Positions 57,568-64,000 of a stretch of DNA of 64,000 nt are shown here, one piece after another (the stretch's first letter is position 1; each line of letters opens with the position of its first letter). The position numbers and the translations under genes are program-made. Origin of the DNA: Chryseobacterium gleum. GTDB taxonomy: Bacteria > Bacteroidota > Bacteroidia > Flavobacteriales > Weeksellaceae. The notes under the pieces are model-generated. The model saw only the letters and a list, made by a program, of their open reading frames with translations. It did not search any database and was not told where the DNA came from. The stretch lies in contig NZ_LR134289.1 in assembly GCF_900636535.1 (NCBI RefSeq), positions 1,116,001 to 1,180,000 on the forward strand. The letters are read 5' to 3'.

Positions 57568-58803
57568 ATGATAAAAAAACTACTCCTTCTGATATGTACA
57601 GGTTTTTCAGTCTTATTATTCTGCCAAGCCGATGAGGTTCTGTTTATTGGAAACAGTGTTACCTATTTTAATGATATGCCTGAAATTTTCAAAAATATAG
57701 CAATTTCAAAAGGAAAAAATGTTTCGATAACGACGCATACACCGGGAGGAACAGGTTTTGTCAATCACGTGGATGATCCTTTGCTGTATCAGAAAATAAG
57801 ATCTAAAAACTACAAATATGTTATCATGCAGCCCGGAACGGCTGAATCTGCCGGTCATTCTTACCCTGTTTCTGTAACAGCTGAACGCGGACGCAAAATA
57901 AGAGACTCTATCCGGAAGTACAGCCCCTGTTCCAAAATATTTCTGTATGAAATTCCTTACGGAGTACCATCTGCGAATGAATACAATGTTTATTTCAATG
58001 TCCAGCAGAAAATAAAGGATTCCATCACAAAGATGTCTAATCTGATGCAGGTAGAGATAATACCTGCCGGTGAATCTGCAAGACATTACTACAACTCTTC
58101 CCAGGATCTGGCACTTCACGGATCTTATAATGATATTCATCCGGGGCCCAAAGGAAGCTATCTTGTGGCTGCTTCTATATATTCCGCTATTTTCCAGGAC
58201 CATGTCTTTCCATCCAATTTTTATAACGGACTACCTCAAAATACTGCTGAAAATTTTCAGAATATTGCTGATCTGGTCTTTTTTAATAATCCGGCGCAAT
58301 GGAACAGTAATGTATTTCATCTTCATTCGGATTTTATAGCAGGAATCAATGGAATGACTGTGAGCTTAACCAATCAATCAGCGAATTACAATTCAGTACT
58401 GTGGAATTTCGGAGATGGCACCAATGACTCATCATTGAATCCGATTCATCAGTATACCTCTCCCGGAAGCTATACGGTTAATCTTACTGTTAATAAAAAT
58501 TCATGTTCGGAAACCATCAGTAAAATCATTAATGTCGGTTCTCTTGGAACTATGGATATTGAAGTACAGTCTGAGCTTACATTTTACCCTAATCCTGTTA
58601 CGGATTTCTGTTATCTTAAGAGTAAAGAAATGATAAAGAATATCAATCTTTATGATATGGCTCAAAGAAAGCTTTCCGAATGGAAAAACCTGCATTCCCA
58701 TGATATAAAATTAGATTTATCAGCGTATGGCAAAGGGGTTTACATGATCAGTATTGTGTATGAAAATGACCGTAGGGAAAGCATTAAGATTATCGTTAAA
58801 TAA
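57568..58803 (+). CDS. SGNH-hydrolase-like exported protein with PKD domain and type IX sorting domain
   Basis: 411 residues. Signal peptide LLLLICTGFSVLLFCQA. Residues 25-220 look like a DUF4886/SGNH hydrolase fold: VLFIGNSVTYFNDMPEIF (block I, Ser in GNS), YVIMQPGTAESAG, and GSYNDIHPGPKGSYL (block V, D-x-H). A PKD domain follows (VLWNFGDGTNDSSLNPIHQY), then a C-terminal type IX secretion sorting domain (FYPNPVTDF and GKGVYMISI). An exported esterase or glycan deacetylase is inferred. Divergent from the TPR/LuxR regulator. Confidence 0.85.
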   Translation: MIKKLLLLICTGFSVLLFCQADEVLFIGNSVTYFNDMPEIFKNIAISKGKNVSITTHTPGGTGFVNHVDDPLLYQKIRSKNYKYVIMQPGTAESAGHSYPVSVTAERGRKIRDSIRKYSPCSKIFLYEIPYGVPSANEYNVYFNVQQKIKDSITKMSNLMQVEIIPAGESARHYYNSSQDLALHGSYNDIHPGPKGSYLVAASIYSAIFQDHVFPSNFYNGLPQNTAENFQNIADLVFFNNPAQWNSNVFHLHSDFIAGINGMTVSLTNQSANYNSVLWNFGDGTNDSSLNPIHQYTSPGSYTVNLTVNKNSCSETISKIINVGSLGTMDIEVQSELTFYPNPVTDFCYLKSKEMIKNINLYDMAQRKLSEWKNLHSHDIKLDLSAYGKGVYMISIVYENDRRESIKIIVK

Positions 58804-58847
58804 CCAAAACTTAAAATTATTTTTCAAACAAAAACGGAATCAATGAA

Positions 58848-59177
58848 TTAGATACTGAACCATTTTTTCCATTTGACAATAGAATTTCTGCTCAATTTAA
58901 AATATCTGGACAGTTGAGCTGTAGTAAGCTGATTTTTTTTCTGATAATCCAGGATTTCCAGAATTGCTGCTTTATCATAGGAACGATGCCTTTGATTTAT
59001 ATTCTCGGTTTTCTTGTCCGCATTCGGGAAAATGATATTGTTAATTGCAATAACATCATTCACCGAAAATGCTTTTTTACAAAGGATAGACTTGCATTGT
59101 TCTTTTTTAGCAGGATGCTCCAGGCGTAAGATATCTTCGTAGATTCTTTTATAATCAGGTGGTTCTGTTTTTTTCAT
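58848..59177 (-). CDS. small HTH protein of a Chryseobacterium-type family
   Basis: 109 residues. The C-terminal 40 residues have a Tnp-type HTH: YDKAAILEILDYQKKNQLTTAQLSRYF followed by SRNSIVKWKKWF. Annotation may call it a transposase, but there is no DDE or other catalytic core, so I treat it as a DNA-binding protein. A second HTH protein of related type is at 63.4 kb on the other side of the cluster. Confidence 0.7.
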   Translation of the reverse strand: MKKTEPPDYKRIYEDILRLEHPAKKEQCKSILCKKAFSVNDVIAINNIIFPNADKKTENINQRHRSYDKAAILEILDYQKKNQLTTAQLSRYFKLSRNSIVKWKKWFSI

Positions 59178-59216
59178 AGATTTTTATATGGTTTAATCAA
59201 TTATCCTTCGAAAAGG

Positions 59217-59242
59217 GGCCGGATTGTGGCTGATCTCCGGCC
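59217..59242 (-). terminator. inverted repeat after C1q-like protein gene
   Basis: GGCCGGA (59217-59223) pairs with TCCGGCC (59236-59242); on the - strand CCTTTT follows. Probably a weak terminator for the gene starting at 60329. Confidence 0.5.
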
Positions 59243-59306
59243 AATATAATTAAATTCTTTACAACAAATAATTCTAATCCGAAGTGAACGGCAAATGAAT
59301 CTTTAT

Positions 59307-60329
59307 TTAATCTCCTACACGTAAAATTGCAAGCTGAGTTGATTTGCCAACAAGGGTCATTCCTTCAGTTTTTTCGCATCCCCCATCCCCGGATTGTCCT
59401 CTTCCCAACTGGATTACCCAATCATAATTAGCTGTAATCCTTGTAGTATAAGTGACAGTACCACCATGGTTTGTTGCATTGTTAGTGCTTGGTGCTGCTC
59501 CATGAACTGCAGTAGAATGTATTCTCTGAGATGAAGAACTTCCCACCGGAAAATCTACAAAATAAGAAGAAACTTTACAATCCGGCTGGCCAGCTACAGT
59601 ATAATGCGTGGCTTCATATACAAAAGTGATTTGGTATAAACCAGGTTTAAATGTAATGGTATTGTTACTGCTATTAAACGTTAATCCATTAATTCCGGTA
59701 TTGTTCACTAAAATACTCATCGGAACATTTGAACTGTTTCCTCTTGCAACATTCTTAAGAAAATCAGTTTTATTACTATCCAACTGGAAAATAGCAGGCC
59801 TGGGAATACCCAGCTTGCTTATGGTCTGTGTTTTCAAAACTCCGGTTACAGGATCTGACACCACAAGGTTGTCATCAATACTTGGCGATACAGGCAATCC
59901 GTTAACAGCCAAAGTATTGGCAGAGCTCGTTACCAATGTAGTAGGCTTTACAAGCGTTCCCCCTAACTGAAAGTTGTTCCCTGTTTTGGTAATCCCATTT
60001 GATGAAGTTAAGCTTACCCATTTTGCAGTATTACTGTCATAATAATATAATCCAGCTCCTGTAATATCACTTGTTTTACCACTCACTCCTACCCCTGCAG
60101 TTATGAAAATGAAAGCTCCGTTTTGCTCCGCATTATAATTAGAATCTTTTGCCGCCAGCTCAGATACCGTATATTTAGGAATAATGAGGCCATCAGGAAA
60201 TGATGTATTTGTGTTTTTTTCAATGTGGAGACTGGCTTTTGGTTGTGTGGTATTGATTCCAACCTGGGACTTAGCTGAAAAAACAGTAAACGCGAAGCTT
60301 ATGCCCAGCAATAATTTTTTTCGATTCAT
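59307..60329 (-). CDS. exported C1q-like jelly-roll protein
   Basis: 340 residues from MNRKKLLLGIS with signal peptide to SAKSQ; the open frame upstream (35 codons) is not used. The mature start QVGINTTQPKASLHI is the common head of Flavobacteriia surface proteins. The C-terminal 130 residues (TFKPGLYQITFVYEA, TQLAILRVGD) resemble a C1q/TNF jelly roll. Upstream on the same strand is GTCATA-N5-GTCATA, spaced as before the gene at 62576. Function unknown; a secreted or surface protein. Confidence 0.75.
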   Translation of the reverse strand: MNRKKLLLGISFAFTVFSAKSQVGINTTQPKASLHIEKNTNTSFPDGLIIPKYTVSELAAKDSNYNAEQNGAFIFITAGVGVSGKTSDITGAGLYYYDSNTAKWVSLTSSNGITKTGNNFQLGGTLVKPTTLVTSSANTLAVNGLPVSPSIDDNLVVSDPVTGVLKTQTISKLGIPRPAIFQLDSNKTDFLKNVARGNSSNVPMSILVNNTGINGLTFNSSNNTITFKPGLYQITFVYEATHYTVAGQPDCKVSSYFVDFPVGSSSSQRIHSTAVHGAAPSTNNATNHGGTVTYTTRITANYDWVIQLGRGQSGDGGCEKTEGMTLVGKSTQLAILRVGD

Positions 60330-60379
60330 ATTTGGTTTTTTTGAAGTCACAAAACTGTCATTTTTTCTAGCATTGAACC

Positions 60380-60408
60380 AAAAAAAGGAATATGACATAG
60401 ATATGACA
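60380..60408 (-). promoter_or_regulatory. GTCATA-N5-GTCATA element, copy 1
   Basis: + strand TATGAC at 60391 and 60402 (11 bases apart). On the - strand this is GTCATA-TCTAT-GTCATA followed by 11 bases and then the G of a TTTG -7-like element, in front of the C1q-like gene at 59307-60329. Confidence 0.65.
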
Positions 60409-60468
60409 CCTGAAAAAAAAACAAACATATTCATTTACCTGACTTCAGGTACTACTATTTCTTTCCTG

Positions 60469-61902
60469 TTATTGAGTATGGATATTTTTTATCCACAGAT
60501 AAATATCCTCCTCTGAAGGGATGCTTAATTTTTTGCGTAACCGGTTTTTTCTGGTCTGTATGGACTGAGGCTGAACAAAAGTATACGCTGCAATATCTTT
60601 GGTAGAAAAATTAAGAAATAATAATGCACAAAATTTTAATTCTGTACTCTGTAACTGAGGCTCTATTTTCAGCAGTTTTGGAAAGAAATCCGGATATACT
60701 TCCTGAAAGCGGGTAAGAAATTCCGGGTCATTATTTTTGGCCAGCTGGATAACTTCTTCAAATGCAAAATTTAGCTTTTGATTAAGTTCCTGAGTCTCCT
60801 TTTCTTTTATATTTAACACCTTATTTTTATTTTTTATTCTGATATAAACAAAGAAGATGATAACAATTGTACCCACAACTCCTATAAGAATAACGTAAAG
60901 TAAAAAATTAGTTTTATATTTCAGTGGTTTCTGTTTTTCTTCTACAAGAAGGCCTACGGTATCTTTCAGATTCTCCTCGTCTACTCTTTTTAAGCTATCA
61001 CTAAGGTTATTATATTTTAGCTCATATTTACCTGCATTATCAATTTGCCCATTTTTTTCGTATGACTGAGCAATTAAGTTATATAACTCTGATAGTTTTC
61101 TAAAATTCTTTACTTTTTCGGCAAGCTTTATTGCGGTTTTATAATCTGCAATTGCTGAATCATATTGCTTTCTCATATCATGAATTTGCCCCAAAAGTTT
61201 AAATGTTGCAAAATCATTATTACCCCACTTGACAGGGACAGATTGGGCCCATTTAATATAATATTCCGCAGAATCAATTTTATTTTCATTAAGCTTTGCT
61301 TCAGCTAAAAGTAACATGCCCGCTTTTAAGCTGGTATTCATTCCGGCATCTGTGTTTTTGTATTTTCTCAATTCATCAATAATCCTTTTCCCATAATAAG
61401 TGGCAGAGTCATACTGCTTTTTTTCAAGGTAATTCTTTCCCATCTGAACAAGGATCATTCCTTTTATGGCATGTCTGGTAGAATCATTTTTTAAATCATT
61501 TGCCATCAACAGGTTCTTGTTCAGTTTTTTCAGGGCTTCATCATACATTTTAATTCCTCTGTAATTAATACTGTATAAAATATTCATGGAAATTTCCTGA
61601 TCTTCAGCATCCGAATTTTTAAATTCAGGCTCCATCATCTTTAAGAAGTAATTGCTTTTATTATACTTGTACTCCATAGAAAAAGCTAGCGCTAAATTAT
61701 AATATGCAGACAATTTACCTTCTGCATGATTAATCTGTTTAGCATCATCAAGGATCGAAAGATTCAATTTGATCATTTCCTCTGTATGTCCTTCAATAAG
61801 AAGATCATTAGATTTCTCAAGTTTCTTTTCGATGGTCGATATGGTAATTTTAGACTGTGTAAACAGCAATAATGGAAAAAACAAAAAGATAAATTTCATC
61901 AT
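60469..61902 (-). CDS. membrane TPR/LuxR-type HTH regulator, paralogue 2
   Basis: 477 residues from MMKFIFLFFPLLLF; the longer frame is not used. Same architecture as the protein at 55.8-57.2 kb: signal or TM, TPR-like helices, TM segment LLYVILIGVVGTIVIIFFVYI, and C-terminal HTH (LNFSTKDIAAYTFVQPQSIQTRKNRLRKKL). It sits between two C1q-like exported protein genes; copies of the same direct repeat occur before itself and both neighbours, making it the prime candidate for their regulator. Confidence 0.88.
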   Translation of the reverse strand: MMKFIFLFFPLLLFTQSKITISTIEKKLEKSNDLLIEGHTEEMIKLNLSILDDAKQINHAEGKLSAYYNLALAFSMEYKYNKSNYFLKMMEPEFKNSDAEDQEISMNILYSINYRGIKMYDEALKKLNKNLLMANDLKNDSTRHAIKGMILVQMGKNYLEKKQYDSATYYGKRIIDELRKYKNTDAGMNTSLKAGMLLLAEAKLNENKIDSAEYYIKWAQSVPVKWGNNDFATFKLLGQIHDMRKQYDSAIADYKTAIKLAEKVKNFRKLSELYNLIAQSYEKNGQIDNAGKYELKYNNLSDSLKRVDEENLKDTVGLLVEEKQKPLKYKTNFLLYVILIGVVGTIVIIFFVYIRIKNKNKVLNIKEKETQELNQKLNFAFEEVIQLAKNNDPEFLTRFQEVYPDFFPKLLKIEPQLQSTELKFCALLFLNFSTKDIAAYTFVQPQSIQTRKNRLRKKLSIPSEEDIYLWIKNIHTQ

Positions 61903-62575
61903 GTAATATGTATGTGCAAATAATTTATTTATAAAACAAAGATAACAGTAAAAAAAAATCATATTGAAGCCAAAATCAATAATTTAATTATTAGAAAATC
62001 ATTAATAATAAGAAAATCCAACACTCAATTAACAATTCGGAAACATTTTACTACCTGTTTTAAGGGCAATGATAAAATATTTAAAAGAAATAAAAAGTCA
62101 AAATAGATATGACATAGATATGACAAAGGTATGACCTGGATAATTATTGATCTTTTTTAAAGAAATGAGTTCATTATAATTTATATTACAATCAGAGCAT
62201 ACAAATTGCTGTTTCTCATAATAAAAGGATATTTTTTTTTGTTGCAGACTTAAGCCCGGCATACAGTATTCAATACCACAATTACTTTAAAACTGACTCT
62301 GTTTTCTCTTTAAAAAGATTACAATGAATTTCCTCTCATCTATATCATAAATGTGAATATTTTAAACAGCTTATGATTTTTTCGATTAAAAAATAAAACA
62401 ATGATTATCAGAAATTTATGCTCATGTCATAGTTATGTCATAGCAAAAATTTTGCACAGCATAAAGTTCTGAAAGTAATATTGTAACAACAAATGTATCC
62501 GGTTGATATACAGGATTTAAAATCTGTCAATCAACGGACTATATATGAAAAAACAAAATAAAAATCTTTACATCT
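61903..62575. promoter_or_regulatory. 673-base control region with two copies of the GTCATA repeat
   Basis: Copy 2: TATGAC at 62108, 62119 and 62130, exactly 11 bases apart, reading GTCATA on the - strand towards the TPR/LuxR gene. Copy 3: GTCATA at 62426 and 62437 on the + strand, followed after 11 bases by the G of ATTTTG (62450-62454), towards the gene at 62576. Otherwise AT-rich with no ORF. Confidence 0.65.
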
Positions 62576-63274
62576 ATGAAAAAATTATTATTACCCCTTG
62601 TCCTGCTAACCTCGTTGAATATTTACTCACAGGTTGGTATGAATACTACAAATCCAAGTGCTACAGTTGATATAGTAAGTAAGGGAAATACCAATGCTAC
62701 GAAAGCTTTAGAGATTAATGACAGTACCAATAAGGAGCTGCTTAGTGTATCTGATGACGGATCTGTGCGTCTGGAAAATTATAAAAACTTCAGTCTATTG
62801 GGTACTGACGTCAATGGCAACCTGGTGAACGGTACAACAGCAAGTATTCCTTCTATTGTAGGTATTGCCACAGGGATTGCGTCAACCAGTGATCTGCCTG
62901 CCAATACAGAAGCTAAATATAATTTTACTGTGAACAAAATTAATTCTGCTAATCTATCATATAGTTCAGGTAATTTTACAGTATTAAAAGCAGGATACTA
63001 TGGTATATCACTTTATACAAAAAAAGATGTAAGTATGAACTCTCCTACAACCGGAGGAACAGTACAAACCTTTATAAAGAAAACTGTTGGAGCTACTACA
63101 ACTGAACTCTCAGTAAATCAAAATGGTTTAACGGATAATGTTTCTTTTGAAGCAAATACAATTGGAGTAACGGCATATTTTAATATTGGTGATATAATAA
63201 GTTGCAGAGCCAACTATACAAGGCCTCACAGATTAACTACAGCTTCATTGAGCATTGTATATTACGGTACCTAA
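62576..63274 (+). CDS. exported C1q-like jelly-roll protein
   Basis: 232 residues. Signal peptide LLLPLVLLTSLNIYSQ, mature start VGMNTTNPSATVDI as in the gene at 59.3 kb, then a jelly-roll-like C-terminal half (GNFTVLKAGYYGISLY, FNIGDIISC, TASLSIVYYG). The start is 122 bases after copy 3 of the direct repeat. A terminator follows (63313-63349). Likely surface or secreted; function unknown. Confidence 0.75.
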   Translation: MKKLLLPLVLLTSLNIYSQVGMNTTNPSATVDIVSKGNTNATKALEINDSTNKELLSVSDDGSVRLENYKNFSLLGTDVNGNLVNGTTASIPSIVGIATGIASTSDLPANTEAKYNFTVNKINSANLSYSSGNFTVLKAGYYGISLYTKKDVSMNSPTTGGTVQTFIKKTVGATTTELSVNQNGLTDNVSFEANTIGVTAYFNIGDIISCRANYTRPHRLTTASLSIVYYGT

Positions 63275-63312
63275 TTTCCGATTTGGTTTAGAATAATTTA
63301 TTTTCAATCAAT

Positions 63313-63352
63313 AAAAACCACTTTTAAAGCCCTCACAAAAGTGGTTTTTATC
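63313..63352 (+). terminator. terminator after C1q-like gene
   Basis: AAAAACCACTTTT (63313-63325) pairs with AAAAGTGGTTTTT (63337-63349) with an 11-base loop. Confidence 0.85.
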
Positions 63353-63366
63353 CCCATTCTTTTATT

Positions 63367-63789
63367 ATGCTTTTTAAAGACATACACATCGGTGAACTGA
63401 TACAAAAAAGGGTACAGGAAACCGGCTTCTCTTCTGACAGACTGTTGAACTTTCTGCAATGCAGCCATCATGAACTTACGGAAATGTACAAAAGTAAATC
63501 TCTCGATGCAGAGCTTCTTCTTAAATGGAGCAAGCTTCTTGCTTATGATTTTTTCAGGATTTATTCCCAACACCTTATCCTATATTCTCCTCCATCATCT
63601 TTAGAATATTATCAGAATTCAATACAGAAAAAAACACAGCTTCCGGAGTTCAGGAAAAATATCTATACCGCAGAAATGATTGATTTTATCCTGACCCTTT
63701 TAAAAACCAATAAAAAAACAAAACAGCAGATCATAGAAGAATACAGAATTCCCAAAACCACCTTATACAAATGGATCAAAAAATACTGA
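63367..63789 (+). CDS. small HTH protein of a Chryseobacterium-type family
   Basis: 140 residues. N-terminal GELIQKRVQETGFSSDRLLNF HTH-like part, the conserved-looking LLKWSKLLAYDFFRIYSQHLILYSPP, and a C-terminal second HTH (TKQQIIEEYRIPKTTLYKWIKKY). From memory this is a frequent genus-specific protein that pipelines name transposase; there is no catalytic domain. It may form a pair with the other HTH protein at 58.8 kb. Confidence 0.7.
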   Translation: MLFKDIHIGELIQKRVQETGFSSDRLLNFLQCSHHELTEMYKSKSLDAELLLKWSKLLAYDFFRIYSQHLILYSPPSSLEYYQNSIQKKTQLPEFRKNIYTAEMIDFILTLLKTNKKTKQQIIEEYRIPKTTLYKWIKKY

Positions 63790-63909
63790 TCAGATTTATG
63801 AACTCATAATCAAAATTAAGTTGCTCCATACTTTCCATATCCCTCTATTGAAAGTATGTTATCCTTTTCACTTTTATAAACTTACGATTCTATAACACAA
63901 ATGTAAGTA

Positions 63910-64000
63910 TCACTGCAGGATTCCGGTCCTGCAGCATGATATGATGGCTGATTCAAAAGCTTTATTTTCCATGCTAGCAGGCCATTTGAACAGGGTATTT
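63910..64000 (-). other. possible 3' end of a - strand ORF at the window edge
   Basis: On the - strand a frame is open from the window edge for 29 codons (ending in CRTGILQ) to TGA at 63910-63912. It includes a perfect 8-base inverted repeat CTGCAGGA (63913-63920) / TCCTGCAG (63927-63934). Too short to assign; it may be intergenic. Confidence 0.2.

Noticed and set aside
58848..59177. Transposase or insertion sequence
   Set aside because: Only an HTH domain, no catalytic residues, and no terminal inverted repeats or target duplications seen.

Overview
The window looks like chromosomal DNA from a Bacteroidota species close to Chryseobacterium (Flavobacteriia, Weeksellaceae). The grounds are low-GC coding sequence, repeated -7 promoter elements of the TAnnTTTG type, AT-rich leaders without strong Shine-Dalgarno sites, a C-terminal type IX secretion sorting domain, a histone H1-like (Hc1) small gene, SLDH/GMC genes and many one-component regulators. 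The genus is an inference from protein style; no tRNA, rRNA, CRISPR array or intact insertion sequence was seen.

Layout. 1-4.3 kb: 3' end of an L-type lectin-like surface protein gene, a translationally coupled pair of SDR genes, and a membrane AraC regulator. 4.3-10.1 kb: rhomboid protease and the topoisomerase IV genes (parE, a small membrane protein, parC). 10.3-14.1 kb: DUF2867 protein, methionine-type aminotransferase, SDR plus AraC regulator. 14.3-14.8 kb: two tandem genes for double-glycine-leader, cysteine-rich secreted peptides. 14.9-33.7 kb: mostly housekeeping (ychF, ferritin, typA, tex, HAD, YceI, M28 peptidase, histone H1) with an AT-rich OLD-type ATPase/TOPRIM gene, a glycoside hydrolase lipoprotein, and a porin-MHS transporter pair. 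33.9-42.6 kb: a regulator-rich block (MocR, AraC, MarR, Crp/Fnr, HxlR), each beside the gene it probably controls (acetyltransferase-like, MFS efflux, universal stress protein, azoreductase); several have clear palindromes or direct repeats in front of them. 43.1-48.6 kb: a four-gene operon coding for a sorbitol-dehydrogenase-type small subunit, a GMC flavoprotein with a cysteine motif for an Fe-S cluster, a VioB/RebD-like ferritin-fold protein and a large unassigned protein. 48.7-51.2 kb: two paralogous TetR genes, each followed divergently by two copies of a short unit (palindrome, promoter, about 120-160 nt leader, intrinsic terminator) that holds no convincing ORF. 51.3-54.9 kb: oxidative pentose phosphate operon gnd-zwf-pgl. 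55.2-63.8 kb: accessory region with two paralogous membrane TPR/LuxR-type regulators, secreted C1q-like or SGNH/PKD proteins, and two small HTH proteins.

The least explained structures are: (1) the doubled TetR module with four operator-promoter-leader-terminator units at 49.3-51.2 kb, best read as a family of TetR-controlled small RNAs; (2) the GTCATA-N5-GTCATA repeats in front of three neighbouring genes at 59.3-63.3 kb, which suggest a small local regulon of the TPR/LuxR protein; (3) the double-glycine peptides with a repeated C-x6-C-x6-C-x4-C module; and (4) the cytoplasmic-looking SLDH/GMC/ferritin-like operon. All functional links are inferred from sequence and context only.
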